Positions 34,596 to 44,260 are shown, counted from the first letter of the stretch. The stretch: 64,000 bases of DNA from Oscillospiraceae bacterium (GCA_017535635.1 JAFXTU010000049.1:24478-88477); one strand, 5' to 3'. Program-made: numbers and translations. Notes: a model not told the origin generated them from the letters alone.

Positions 34596-36116
34596 ATGAT
34601 CCGCAAAGCGAAAGTCGAAGGCGGCGTCGTCCGGGGCATCCCGGCGGCGGACCCCAGGATCACCTCGTTCAAGGGCATCCCCTTCGCCGCGCCCCCGGTG
34701 GGGAAAAACCGCTGGCGCGCCCCCCAGCCCGTGATCCCCTGGGAGGGAGAGCTCCCTTGCCTCACCTTCAAGCCCATCTCCATGCAGCACATCCCCGGCC
34801 TGGACAAGGACAACATCTACACCCGGGAGTGGAACGTGGACCCGGAGATCCCCATGGACGAGGACTGTCTCTACCTGAACGTGTGGACGCCGGCCAAAAC
34901 GCCGGAGGAGAAGCTGCCGGTCTTCGTGTGGTACTTCGGCGGCGGCCTTCGGGAGGGGAACCCGGCGGAGATGGAGTTTGACGGGGAGCGCATCGCCCGT
35001 CGGGGCATCGTGGTGGTCACGGTGAACTACCGGCTGAACGTCTTCGGCTTCCTGGCCCACCCCCAGCTTACGAAAGAGCAGCCCGACGCGCCCTCCAACT
35101 TCGGCCACCTGGACCAGCAGGCGGGCACCCGCTGGGTAAAGCGGAACATCGCCGCCTTCGGCGGCGACCCGGAGAACATCACCATCGGCGGCCAGTCCGC
35201 CGGGGGCGGCAGCGTCTGCGCCCAGCTCACCAGCCCCCAGAACGAGGGGCTGTTCCAGCGGGCCATCATCCAGAGCGGCATCATGGCCGGGGTGTACTCC
35301 AACTTCTTCCCCGGAGAGCGGACCTTTGCCGCCTCCGAGGAGCAGGGCGTCCGCTTTTTCGACTACCTGGGGGTGAAGACCCTGGAGGAAGCGCGGGCCA
35401 TCGACGCTGTGACCCTGCGGGACAAGTGCGAGGAATTCAAGGGCTGGTTCGGCACCACGCCCGACGGCGTGTTCCAGACCGGGGAGGCCACGGACAACAT
35501 CATGCGGGGCAAACGCTATTCCGTCCCCCTGATGATCACCCGGACCATGGACGAATTCGCCACCGGCCTCATGGCCAACACCAAGGAGGAATTCGAGGAG
35601 AAGGCCAGGGCCATCTTCGGAGACAAGGCGGGTGAGTTCCTTCGCATCTGCACCGGCGAGGTGGGAGAAAAGGTGAAGCGCTCCTTCGTCAACGGCCTGG
35701 AGATCGCGGTGAACGCCCTGGTGCGGCAGCAGAAAGAGTTGGGGGTACCTAGCCCCGTCTACTACGCCGTATTCGACGCGGAGATCCCCGGCTGGGACCA
35801 TCCCGGCACCTTCCACAGCGTGGACCTCTGGTTCTACTTCGAGACCCTTAGTAAGTGCTGGCGGCCCTTCGTGGGCAAGCACTATGACCTGGCCCGGAAG
35901 ATGTGCAACTACTGGGCGAATTTCATCCGCTCCGGGGATCCCAACGGCCCCGACGCCGACGGCACCCCCATGCCGGAGTGGAAGCCCCTCACGGCGGACG
36001 CCCCCTACGCCATGATCTGGGGCGACACCGTGGAGGTCTGCCAGGAGCCGCCGGAGGACCTGGTGGAGCTCGCCATCGAGACCTATCGGAAGGGCCTGAA
36101 GGCCCAGGAGGGCTGA
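34596..36116 (+). CDS. Type-B carboxylesterase
   Basis: A 506-residue alpha/beta-hydrolase of the carboxylesterase/lipase B family with no signal peptide. Nucleophile Ser201 lies in IGGQSAGGGS. The oxyanion region is YFGGGLREG, EDCLYLNVWTP is the family marker, and the catalytic His is probably in FHSVDLWFYF. Being directly upstream (1 bp gap) of a GH51 arabinofuranosidase suggests it removes acetyl or feruloyl groups from imported arabinoxylan or pectin fragments (inference). AAAGGAG precedes the ATG. Confidence 0.9.
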   Translation: MIRKAKVEGGVVRGIPAADPRITSFKGIPFAAPPVGKNRWRAPQPVIPWEGELPCLTFKPISMQHIPGLDKDNIYTREWNVDPEIPMDEDCLYLNVWTPAKTPEEKLPVFVWYFGGGLREGNPAEMEFDGERIARRGIVVVTVNYRLNVFGFLAHPQLTKEQPDAPSNFGHLDQQAGTRWVKRNIAAFGGDPENITIGGQSAGGGSVCAQLTSPQNEGLFQRAIIQSGIMAGVYSNFFPGERTFAASEEQGVRFFDYLGVKTLEEARAIDAVTLRDKCEEFKGWFGTTPDGVFQTGEATDNIMRGKRYSVPLMITRTMDEFATGLMANTKEEFEEKARAIFGDKAGEFLRICTGEVGEKVKRSFVNGLEIAVNALVRQQKELGVPSPVYYAVFDAEIPGWDHPGTFHSVDLWFYFETLSKCWRPFVGKHYDLARKMCNYWANFIRSGDPNGPDADGTPMPEWKPLTADAPYAMIWGDTVEVCQEPPEDLVELAIETYRKGLKAQEG

Positions 36117-36117
36117 G

Positions 36118-37722
36118 ATGCCGAAAAAAGCCATTCTCACGATCCACCCCGCCTTCCGGGTGGGAGCCATCTCCCCCCGGCTCTACGGCGCGTTTCTGGA
36201 GCCCATCGGCAGCATGGTGAACGGGAACATGTATAACCCCAAGCACCCCACGGCGGATGAAAAGGGCTTCCGGCAGGACTTCATGGAGGCTCTGCGCTCC
36301 ACGCCCCTCCCGGCGGTCCGGCTCCCCGGCGGCAACTTCGTCTCCGGCTGGGATTGGAAGGATTCCATCGGCCCCATAGAGCAGCGCAAGGCCCACCTGG
36401 ACCTGGCCTGGCACCAGTACATCCCCAACGACGTGGGCCACGACGAATACCTCCAGTGGGCCGAACGGGTGGGCTTCGAGCCCCTCTACACCATCAACCT
36501 GGGCACCGGGAACCTGAACGACGCCATCTACATCACCGAGTATACCAACCATGAGGGCGGCACCTGGTGGTCCGACCTGCGGCGGAAGTACGGCCATGAA
36601 AAGCCCTACGGGGTGAAGCTCTGGTACCTGGGCAACGAGATGGACGGCCCCTGGCAGATCGCCTCCTGGGAGCGGGACCCCCGGGGCTACGGCATCCTGG
36701 CGGGTGAGACCAGCAAGGCCATGAAATGGGTGGACGGCTCCATCGAGACGGCGGTCTGCGTCTCCTCCTCCCCCTTCCTGGCCCACTATCCCCAGTGGGA
36801 CCTGGAGGTCCTGCAGGAGTGCTACGAGGCCGTGGACTACGTCTCCCTCCACCACTACCACTCCGCGCCCCCGGACGACTGGGCGGCCCTCCTGGGCGGC
36901 AGCATCTTCTTCGAGGACTACATCAACACGGAGATCGCCCTCTGCGACTTTGTGCAGGCCAAGTGCCGCTCCGACCGGAAGATGATGCTCTCCTTCGACG
37001 AGTACGGCGTCATGCCCCGGCCCCACGGCACCTTCGAGCCCGGCTACGGCCCCCACAACCTCTACCGGGCCCACTACCAGTTCCGGCCCGAGCAGAAATA
37101 TGTCCGCCATGACCCGGACAAGATGCCCGCCTTCGGCCCCGGCATGGGCATGGGGGACATGATGAACGCCCTGTCGAACAGCGGCGTCATCCTCGCCTTC
37201 CTCCGCCACGCGGACCGGGTGAAAGTGGGCTGCATGACCGGCGGTCTGGGCGCTCTCACCGCCTGCGACCACGACCACGTGTGGCGCAGCGCCTCCTACT
37301 ACCCCTTCACCCAGTTGATGAACTGGGGCAGGGGCACCAGCATGGAGGTGAAGGTGGACTGCGACACCTTCGACATCCCCGGCTATGTGGTGGACGACAA
37401 CTCCACCTACGCCCGGCACGAGGGGCTCCCCTTCATCGACGCGGCGGCTGCCCTGAGCGACAGCGAGGACGAGCTGAACGTCTTCGTCATCAACCGGAGC
37501 TGGGAAGCCAGCAACGACCTGGAGCTGGATGTCTCCGGCTTTGCCGGCTGGACCCTCTCGGAGCACATCGAGATGTTCTCCAGGGATCTGAAGGCGGCCA
37601 ACACCTATGAAAACCCCGACGCGGTGAAGCCCCGGGTGAACGCGGCTTCCAGGCTGGAGGACGGAAAGGTCAGGGCCACCCTCCAGCCCCTGAGCTGGAA
37701 CGTGTTCCGGCTGAAGAAATAA
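36118..37722 (+). CDS. GH51 alpha-L-arabinofuranosidase
   Basis: A 534-residue cytosolic enzyme releasing terminal arabinofuranose from hemicellulose fragments. The GH51 layout is a TIM barrel then a beta-sandwich. The acid/base is Glu174 in GNEMDGPW and the nucleophile Glu295 in LSFDEYGV. VRLPGGNFVSGWDWKDSIGP is the family marker near the N-terminus. It is the second gene of the LysR-associated operon. Confidence 0.92.
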   Translation: MPKKAILTIHPAFRVGAISPRLYGAFLEPIGSMVNGNMYNPKHPTADEKGFRQDFMEALRSTPLPAVRLPGGNFVSGWDWKDSIGPIEQRKAHLDLAWHQYIPNDVGHDEYLQWAERVGFEPLYTINLGTGNLNDAIYITEYTNHEGGTWWSDLRRKYGHEKPYGVKLWYLGNEMDGPWQIASWERDPRGYGILAGETSKAMKWVDGSIETAVCVSSSPFLAHYPQWDLEVLQECYEAVDYVSLHHYHSAPPDDWAALLGGSIFFEDYINTEIALCDFVQAKCRSDRKMMLSFDEYGVMPRPHGTFEPGYGPHNLYRAHYQFRPEQKYVRHDPDKMPAFGPGMGMGDMMNALSNSGVILAFLRHADRVKVGCMTGGLGALTACDHDHVWRSASYYPFTQLMNWGRGTSMEVKVDCDTFDIPGYVVDDNSTYARHEGLPFIDAAAALSDSEDELNVFVINRSWEASNDLELDVSGFAGWTLSEHIEMFSRDLKAANTYENPDAVKPRVNAASRLEDGKVRATLQPLSWNVFRLKK

Positions 37723-37740
37723 GATAACCTTGCGATACGA

Positions 37741-37770
37741 CCGCCGGACCGGCTTTCGCCGGTCCGGCGG
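37741..37770 (+). terminator. Terminator of the esterase/GH51 operon
   Basis: Perfect 13-bp stem CCGCCGGACCGGC, loop TTTC, followed by CGTGTTATT. Stability is high but the T-tract is weak. Confidence 0.6.
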
Positions 37771-37809
37771 CGTGTTATTCAGATGCTTGATGATCCCGCT
37801 TCCGGTTCC

Positions 37810-38163
37810 TCAGAACCGATTCAGCACGATGAAGAGGACCACCACCAGGATCAGGACCACCGCGAAGAGGATGGCCCCGCCCATGCGGAGGACACGCTCC
37901 TCCGCGTCCCGGTGCTTATCCCCCTCCAGGGCCTCTTCCACCTCGGGGGAGGGCCTGCCGGAGGTGTCCCCGTGCTGGGTGACGATCACCTCCGGCTTCA
38001 CGAAGGGCATGCCGAAGTCGATGAGCAGCCTGGCTCCGCAGTTTTTGCAATAACAGACGTTCTTTCCCTCCGGCGGCTCGAAGACGGCGCCGCAGTCCGG
38101 GCACTTGAGCTCGCTCCCCCGCCCGCTGCGGGTTCCCTTTCTTCCTTCCTTAGGCACGGACAC
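37810..38163 (-). CDS. Zinc-ribbon membrane protein
   Basis: A 117-residue protein with an N-terminal zinc ribbon (CPDC near residue 21 and CKNC near 39), a polar middle and a C-terminal transmembrane helix (about 95-115). Such proteins are common in Clostridia and have no known function. The start is GTG 38163, which overlaps the stop of the deacetylase gene upstream by 14 bp. Confidence 0.65.
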   Translation of the reverse strand: MSVPKEGRKGTRSGRGSELKCPDCGAVFEPPEGKNVCYCKNCGARLLIDFGMPFVKPEVIVTQHGDTSGRPSPEVEEALEGDKHRDAEERVLRMGGAILFAVVLILVVVLFIVLNRF

Positions 38164-38971
38164 AGCCTCCCGCGGGGATGCAGGTCGCGCCCTTCTCCAG
38201 CCTCAGCCAGACGTCCAGGGCGGAGGGATTGGCGATCATGCTCCCGTCGGCGGAGTATTCCAGCGCATTGTGGGCCTTCATATAGCGCAGCAGCTCCCCG
38301 TTGGTGCAGCGCCAGATGCCTTCTTTGTGCTCAGCGATATAGGCGCAGAGCTCCTCGATCACGTTCCAGTTCTGCATCCCGTCGAACTCGTAGGCATGGC
38401 CCCAGACGTAGAAGAGCATGGGACCGAGGGCCGGACCTTCGGCAAACTGTTTGGCCAGCTCCATGAGCTTGGGGTCGTTGTGGTGGCAGGTGGGGTCCCA
38501 GCGGAGGGGGTCCTTGGGGAGAGTGAAGGAGCCGGTGGAGACCACGGTCCTGGCTCCCTCGTAACCCGCCATTTTCAACTGCTCCACCACGTCGTCGTTC
38601 CAGGTGCCGAAGGGGTAGGCAAACATGAGGATGGGCCTCTGTGTATGGGTCTCCAGCCGCCGTTTGTCTTCGATGATCTCATAGGCCATGAGGGGCTTCC
38701 CCACGCTGTCCAGAGCGGAGTGATAAAGGGCGTGGCCCCCCAGCTCCTGTCCTGCGTAGCACTCGTCGATCTCCTTTTCCTCCATGCGGATCACGCCCTC
38801 GCTGAACTTGTGGCCGTACATCCCGGAGTTGAGGTTGAAGGTGCATTTCAGCCCGTACTGCCGGAAGAGGGCCGCCAGCCGGTGGTCCTGGGTCACGCCG
38901 TCGTCGTAGCTGAGGGTAAAGGCGCGGCTCAGGCCGCCGGGAAAGAGCAGCGTGTCAAAACGCATTCCCAT
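38150..38971 (-). CDS. Polysaccharide deacetylase (NodB) family protein
   Basis: A 273-residue protein of the NodB homology type. Motif 1 is FTLSYDDGVTQDH with catalytic Asp and metal Asp. Motif 2 is expected as HSALDS or the neighbouring GGHALYHS. FAYPFGTWND corresponds to motif 3. No signal peptide, which is unusual for a cell-wall enzyme, so it may act on a cytosolic sugar or amide. The ATG at 38971 follows AGGAGG. It is transcribed after the lipoprotein gene. Confidence 0.82.
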   Translation of the reverse strand: MGMRFDTLLFPGGLSRAFTLSYDDGVTQDHRLAALFRQYGLKCTFNLNSGMYGHKFSEGVIRMEEKEIDECYAGQELGGHALYHSALDSVGKPLMAYEIIEDKRRLETHTQRPILMFAYPFGTWNDDVVEQLKMAGYEGARTVVSTGSFTLPKDPLRWDPTCHHNDPKLMELAKQFAEGPALGPMLFYVWGHAYEFDGMQNWNVIEELCAYIAEHKEGIWRCTNGELLRYMKAHNALEYSADGSMIANPSALDVWLRLEKGATCIPAGGCVRA

Positions 38972-38988
38972 TTTTCAGTTCCTCCTTT

Positions 38989-40248
38989 TTACCAATGGAT
39001 ATCACTGACGAAGAGCTCGCCGGTGGGGATGAGGAAGGTGCTGTTCACACTGTGGCCGCCCGTCTCCTCCTCCTGGGACCAGGTGTACTGGAGGAGCAGG
39101 GAGCTCATATCCACCCAGATGCTGTCCGGCTCGATATCCTCCCGGACGGGGAGACGAATCACGGTCCCGTCCGCGCCCACAAAGAAGACCGCCGTCGCGT
39201 CTCCCTCTTTCCCCCAGAGGCAGTCATAGCTGTCGATCCCGAAGACATAGTCCTCGGCGGCGTCCTGAACGGTCTCCGCTTCCAAAATGGCCCGAACGTT
39301 CTCCTTGGCGGACGTCATGTCCCCGGTGGAGAGCGCGGCATCAGGCTCCGGAACGCTCAGTTCCACCGGCGTTTCCACCTGCTCCGGGAACCAGTCGTCC
39401 GGCTCTGCCACATAGCTCACCCACCTTCCGCCGGTATCGCACATCTCGTTGGAGCGGAAGCGCCAGTCCCCCGGCGTCTGTTCCAGGACCACCCGGAATA
39501 CGCCGCTCAGGTTCCGTCCGTGTCCGTAGGCGAAGCCCTCGTAGAAGAGGGCGACCTGATCCCCGTCCTTCCAGCCGTAGAGGAAGATGGGGTCCGGCAT
39601 GCGGTTGGTGTCGCCCCGGAACATGTAATAGCAGTCCGTCTCCGGGACGTAGCTCAGCATATACATGCCGACGCCGCTCGTCTCCGCCAGGGTGAGCCCG
39701 ACGTAGTCCTTCAGGGCCTCGTCGATCTCCTCCGAGCTGAGCTTCAGCACGTCCACAAAGCTGTTCCACATGCCGTACTCCAGCAGGAAGGCCCGGACGT
39801 CCGTCATGTCCACCACCAGGTCCCGGGTACCCCGATTGTAGAAGGTCTGGGCAATGTCTACGTCCTCCGGGCTGTGATAGGTGGAATAGAGGAACTGAGC
39901 GCGCAGGAAGTCCATGCTGAACCAGGCGCCCCACTCGGCCAGCTCCCGGTCCGACAGCCACTCCGCGCCCTCGGGGAGGGCAAGCCAGTCCGGGGTCTTG
40001 GGGAGGCTCTGGCTGGCGTCCTTGGGCGGGGCCTCGGTCCCGCTGTCGGGGGCTTCCGTGGGTGCCGGGGACTCCTCTGTGGGCGCCGGTGCTTCCGTGG
40101 GCGCAGGGATCTCCGTGGGCGCGGGGGCGGGCGCCTGCGTGGTGGCGGGGACCTCCGTGGGCGCGGGGGCGGAGGTCTTCGCGCAGCCCGCCAGCAGGCA
40201 AAGGCACATCAGCGCCGCCAGGATCAAGAGTAAACGCTTTCTGTTCAT
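38989..40248 (-). CDS. Lipoprotein with Pro/Thr/Glu-rich linker
   Basis: A 419-residue surface lipoprotein. The signal peptide ends at lipobox LLAGC (Cys about 22), and a low-complexity linker of APTE/APAPTE repeats (about 26-75) follows. The ~340-residue globular part includes DVVDMTDVRAFLLEYG-like, VALFYEGFAYG and IRLPVREDIEPDSI segments. No family recognised. The linker suggests the domain spans the wall. ATG 40248 follows AAAGGAG. It may bind a ligand for the deacetylase encoded just downstream (inference). Confidence 0.75.
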   Translation of the reverse strand: MNRKRLLLILAALMCLCLLAGCAKTSAPAPTEVPATTQAPAPAPTEIPAPTEAPAPTEESPAPTEAPDSGTEAPPKDASQSLPKTPDWLALPEGAEWLSDRELAEWGAWFSMDFLRAQFLYSTYHSPEDVDIAQTFYNRGTRDLVVDMTDVRAFLLEYGMWNSFVDVLKLSSEEIDEALKDYVGLTLAETSGVGMYMLSYVPETDCYYMFRGDTNRMPDPIFLYGWKDGDQVALFYEGFAYGHGRNLSGVFRVVLEQTPGDWRFRSNEMCDTGGRWVSYVAEPDDWFPEQVETPVELSVPEPDAALSTGDMTSAKENVRAILEAETVQDAAEDYVFGIDSYDCLWGKEGDATAVFFVGADGTVIRLPVREDIEPDSIWVDMSSLLLQYTWSQEEETGGHSVNSTFLIPTGELFVSDIHW

Positions 40249-40324
40249 GGCTTCTCCTTTTCCTCGCGCCCTGCCTGGGTTCAGGCGGGACGCGAAGCCG
40301 TTTATGTTCAAATTGTGTTTCGGA

Positions 40325-41701
40325 TCACATTTCTTTTTTCTCTTTCAGCTTCTCCTCTGCTTTTTTCAGCACGAAGCGGGCCAGGAAAAAAGCCAGCGCG
40401 AAGGTCATCAGCTCTCCCGCCGGGACCGCCGGCCAGACCCGCTCCAGGACGCCGCTTCTCGCCAGAAGCCAGGCGATGGGAAGGGGGAAGACCATCTGGC
40501 GGCAGACGCTCACCAGCAGCGTGAGGCCGCTGTAGCCCAGGGACTGGTAGGAGGAGGAGAAAATGACGCTCATGGCCCCGAAAGGCAAAGAGACGGCGCA
40601 GATCCGCAGGGCAGGGACCCCCAGGGCCAGCATATGCTCCGAAGCGTCGAAGAGGCCCAGCATCTGCCGGGGGATGAGCTCATAGACGATGGCCGCCAGG
40701 ATGGTAAAGCCGGCGCTGATGAAGATGGACAGGCGCAGGGTCTCCCGCACCCGGTCCATCCGCCCGGCGCCGAAGTTGTAGGAATAGATGGCGATGGTGC
40801 CGTTGTTGAGGCCGAAGACCGGCATGAAGGCGAAGTACTGCAGCTTCATCCATACGCCGAATACCGCCGCCGCCGTGGTGGTAAAGGGCAGGATGATGGC
40901 GTTCATCCCGTAGCTGATGGCGCTGCCCAGGCACACCGTCAGCGCCGAGGGAACGCCGATGGAGGCGATGGCCTTGACGATGGGCCAGGAGGGCAGCATC
41001 TGCCGGAGGCGGAAGCGGGTGGCCTGGTTGTACTTCAGGCAGAAGATCAGGGCCAAAATGGCCGCCACGAACTGGCCGATGACGGTGGCCCAGGCGGCCC
41101 CGGCCACCTCCAGCCGGGGGAAGGGGCCCACGCCGAAGATCAGCAGCGGGTCCAGGATGATGTTCACCACGGCCCCCGTGGCCTGGCAGATCATGCTGAG
41201 GACGCTGCTCCCCGTGGCGGTGAGGAGCTTTTCCAGGTTCTGCCCGTAGAGCATCCCCACGCAGCAGACCGCGCAGATGGTGAGGTAGGTGGTCCCGTAG
41301 GAGACGATGGTGGGGTCCTCCGTCTGCATGGTGAAGAGGGTCCGGGAGAGGGTGAGTCCCAGGACCGCAAAGACCAGGGCGTAGCAGACGGTGAGAAAAT
41401 TCTGCACGTTGGCAGTCCGCTCCGCTGCCTCCCGGTCCCCTTTTCCCAGGGCCCGGGACACCAGGGCGCTGACGCCCACGCCGGAGCCCACGCCCACGGC
41501 GATCATCACGTTCTGGAAGGGCCAGGCCAGGGACACCGCCGTGAGGGCGTCCTCGCTGAGCCGGGCCACGAACATGGCGTCTATGGCGTTGTAGAGGGCC
41601 TGCACCAGCATGGAGATCATCATGGGCAGGGACATGACGATGAGCAGCTTTCCAACGGGCATGGTACCCAGCTTATCCTGGCTCTGCGCTTGCTTCGGCA
41701 T
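40325..41701 (-). CDS. MATE-family efflux transporter
   Basis: A ~458-residue membrane protein with 12 predicted spans in two homologous halves. Family markers are LPMMISMLVQALYNAIDAMF near the N-terminus, ALVSRALGKGD after span 3, and SYNFGAGRMDRVRE in the second half. It probably exports cationic drugs or a metabolite using Na+ or H+. Start 41701 (ATG behind GAAGGA) is preferred; an in-frame ATG at 41722 is the alternative. It follows the GTPase-nuclease gene closely and is probably cotranscribed. Confidence 0.9.
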   Translation of the reverse strand: MPKQAQSQDKLGTMPVGKLLIVMSLPMMISMLVQALYNAIDAMFVARLSEDALTAVSLAWPFQNVMIAVGVGSGVGVSALVSRALGKGDREAAERTANVQNFLTVCYALVFAVLGLTLSRTLFTMQTEDPTIVSYGTTYLTICAVCCVGMLYGQNLEKLLTATGSSVLSMICQATGAVVNIILDPLLIFGVGPFPRLEVAGAAWATVIGQFVAAILALIFCLKYNQATRFRLRQMLPSWPIVKAIASIGVPSALTVCLGSAISYGMNAIILPFTTTAAAVFGVWMKLQYFAFMPVFGLNNGTIAIYSYNFGAGRMDRVRETLRLSIFISAGFTILAAIVYELIPRQMLGLFDASEHMLALGVPALRICAVSLPFGAMSVIFSSSYQSLGYSGLTLLVSVCRQMVFPLPIAWLLARSGVLERVWPAVPAGELMTFALAFFLARFVLKKAEEKLKEKKEM

Positions 41702-41725
41702 TTGTATTTCCTTCTCTTTCATGCT

Positions 41726-44260
41726 TTACTTCAGTTCCCGGAGGTAGGCCCGGATGGCCTCCTCGGATGCCCGGACCTCCGCTTCAAAGGCGGCGGCGGG
41801 GACCCGCAGGGCCCCGTGGCCCAGGATGATGATCTGCTCCAGCCCGTCGGAGGTGGCGACCCGGACCCGGTGCTTCTTGCTCAGGTCGTAGGTGGCCTTC
41901 TCGATGAACATGTCCGCCGTCTCCGCTTCCCTGGTATAGACCACGTCCAGGCCCCCCAGGCGCTCCACGCTTCCGGGGTTTCCCTTCACCTTGTAGGCGT
42001 CGAAGACCAGGATCACCGGGGACTGCTTGAAGCCCTGGTAGTTCCGCAGGGTCTCGATGAGCTTAGCTCTGGCGGCGTCCAGGTTTTCCTCCGCGATCTC
42101 CCGGAGGCCTGGCCAGGCGTGGATGATGTTGTACCCGTCCACCAGCAGGTACTCCGGCCCCTCCTCCGAGAGAGCGCTCTTCCAGGGCTTGTCCGGGCCC
42201 GAGCGGGGCGGCGGGGCCATGGCCCGCCCCCGGTCCCGCCGGATGGGGCCGTAGGTCCGCTCGAAGATGGAGGCCAGCTCCTCGTCCAGGGCGACGCGGG
42301 CGGTAAACCGGGCCGCCTGCTCCCGCAGCTCCATGGCCGGGGTGGGCGGGTGGAGGACGCTGGGGAGGTGCATGTGGGAGAAGACCTCCTCCCAGGGCAC
42401 CACATAGCCCGCGCCGTGGGAACAGAAGACGCTGTGGGGCGGATTCTCCGTGTCCGCAGTGGGGTCATATCCGATCTCCGAGGCGACCTTTTCCTGCTCC
42501 CGGCAGGGGGCGTAGCCGTCGGGTGTGAGGGCGATGCTCCCCAGGCCGTGGGTGAAGGAGCTGAGAAGCGAAGGGTAATCCCGCAGGGCGGCCACCGGGG
42601 CTCTGCCGCTGAGGACACTGGTCTCCCCTGCCGTCTCCGGAGGCTCCTGCTCCGCCCCCATTCTCGTCAGGTCGCTCATGGCCCTGCCCAGGGAAGCCGT
42701 GGGAAGCTCGATCCGGTATCGGTACCAGGGCTCCAGGAGGACCGTCCGGGCCTGCATGAGACCCTGCCGGATGGCCCGGTAGGTGGCCTGGCGGAAGTCG
42801 CCCCCCTCGGTGTGCTTCAGATGGGCCCGGCCGGAGACCAGGGTGATCACCACGTCCGTCAGCGGCGCGCCGATGAGGACGCCCCGATGCCGCTTTTCCA
42901 GCACATGGGTGAGGATGAGGCGCTGCCAGTTCCGGTCCAGCTCGTCCTCGGAGCAGCGGCTGCGGGCCTGAATACCGCTCCCCCGCTCCCCCGGCGAGAG
43001 GAGCAGGTGCACCTCGGCATAGTGCCGCAGGGGTTCGTAGTGACCCACCCCTTCCACCGTGTCGGCGATGGTCTCCCGGTAGAGGACCTGGGGCGGGCCG
43101 AAGGCGGCGTCCAGCCCGAAGCGGCCCAGGAGCAGCTCATGGAGGACCTCCAGCTGCACCGGTCCCATGACCTGGACCTGCAGCTCTTCCGTCCCCTCCT
43201 CCCAGCGGACCCGGAGCTGGGGTTCCTCCTCCTCCAGCTGCCGCAGCTGAAGGAGGACCCGGTGGGGATCGGCCCCCGGGGGCAGCAGGACCCGGCAGGC
43301 CAGGACCGGCCCCAGGGCGGGGGCCGACTCCCCCTTCTCCGCCCCCAGGCCCATGCCGGGGCGGGTGAAGCTCAGTCCGGCGGCGGCCACCACGTCCCCG
43401 GGGAGGGCCTCCTCCACCTGCTCGAACTTCGCGCCGTTGTAGACCCGGAGCTGGCTCACCTTCTCCGGGCCGTCAGGCCCCGGGACGCTGTCCCGGACCC
43501 GGAGGACGCCGCCGGTAATCTTCAGGTAGCTGAGCCGCGTCCCCTCCTCCCGGGCGATCTTGAAGACCCGGGCGCCGAATTCTTTTTTTGCGGGAGACTC
43601 CGGGGCAAGGGCACGCAGGTCCTCCAGGAATTCCGCCGTCCCGGTGAGGCGCAGGGCCGCCCCGAATCGGCAGGGGGTGAGGGCGCAGGCCCGGATCGCC
43701 CGCCGAAGGCTCTCCTGCCCCAGGGTCCCGGTGGAGAGGTATTCCTCCAGGAGGCTCTCTTCCATGAGGGACATGCTCTCCAGGTCCGGAGCCTCCACGT
43801 CGTAGATCCCCTCCCCCAGCTGGGCTCGGAGACCGCTGAGCAGGGCCTCCTTCCCGGCCCAGGGCAGGTCCGTCTTGTTCACAAAGAGGAAGGTGGGGAT
43901 GCGCCGCTGCCGCAGGAGCCGCCAGAGGGTGCGGGTGTGGCTCTGCACCCCGTCGGCGGCGCTGACCACCAGGACCGCGCAGTCCAGCACGTCCAGGGTC
44001 CGCTCCGCCTCCGGGGAGAAGTCCACGTGCCCGGGAGTGTCCAGGAGGGCGGCCTGCCAGCCGGGAAGGCGGAGCATGGCCTGCTTGGAGAAGATGGTGA
44101 TCCCCCGCTGCCGCTCCAGGGCGAAGGTGTCCAGATGGGCGTCCCCGTGGTCCACCCTTCCCAGGCTGCGGATGGCGCCGGACTCATAGAGCAGGGCTTC
44201 CGACAGAGTCGTCTTCCCCGCAACCACATGGGCCAGGATCCCAATAACCGTCCGGCGCAT
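41726..44260 (-). CDS. TetM/EF-G-like translational GTPase fused to a Rae1/YacP NYN endonuclease
   Basis: An 844-residue fusion. Residues 1-~620 follow the TetM/TetO ribosomal-protection layout: G1 is AHVVAGKTT (10-18, with Val13 where family members have Asp), RGITI at 52-56, DTPGH at 74-78 and NKTD at 128-131. Domains II-V include a GGDFRQATYRAIRQGL stretch equivalent to the TetM domain IV tip region. Residues 700-844 match Rae1/YacP, a ribosome A-site mRNA endonuclease in B. subtilis: LLVDGYNIIHAW with Asp708, VILVFDA with Asp754, AETAD with Asp783 and VATSD with Asp805. ATG 44260 follows AGGAGG. A role in ribosome rescue or mRNA cleavage is inferred; tetracycline resistance is not established. 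Confidence 0.85.
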   Translation of the reverse strand: MRRTVIGILAHVVAGKTTLSEALLYESGAIRSLGRVDHGDAHLDTFALERQRGITIFSKQAMLRLPGWQAALLDTPGHVDFSPEAERTLDVLDCAVLVVSAADGVQSHTRTLWRLLRQRRIPTFLFVNKTDLPWAGKEALLSGLRAQLGEGIYDVEAPDLESMSLMEESLLEEYLSTGTLGQESLRRAIRACALTPCRFGAALRLTGTAEFLEDLRALAPESPAKKEFGARVFKIAREEGTRLSYLKITGGVLRVRDSVPGPDGPEKVSQLRVYNGAKFEQVEEALPGDVVAAAGLSFTRPGMGLGAEKGESAPALGPVLACRVLLPPGADPHRVLLQLRQLEEEEPQLRVRWEEGTEELQVQVMGPVQLEVLHELLLGRFGLDAAFGPPQVLYRETIADTVEGVGHYEPLRHYAEVHLLLSPGERGSGIQARSRCSEDELDRNWQRLILTHVLEKRHRGVLIGAPLTDVVITLVSGRAHLKHTEGGDFRQATYRAIRQGLMQARTVLLEPWYRYRIELPTASLGRAMSDLTRMGAEQEPPETAGETSVLSGRAPVAALRDYPSLLSSFTHGLGSIALTPDGYAPCREQEKVASEIGYDPTADTENPPHSVFCSHGAGYVVPWEEVFSHMHLPSVLHPPTPAMELREQAARFTARVALDEELASIFERTYGPIRRDRGRAMAPPPRSGPDKPWKSALSEEGPEYLLVDGYNIIHAWPGLREIAEENLDAARAKLIETLRNYQGFKQSPVILVFDAYKVKGNPGSVERLGGLDVVYTREAETADMFIEKATYDLSKKHRVRVATSDGLEQIIILGHGALRVPAAAFEAEVRASEEAIRAYLRELK

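Noticed and set aside
41726..44260. Simple tetracycline-resistance gene
   Set aside because: The nuclease fusion, the altered G1 motif and high-GC chromosomal context argue against an acquired tet gene. Resistance cannot be read from sequence.
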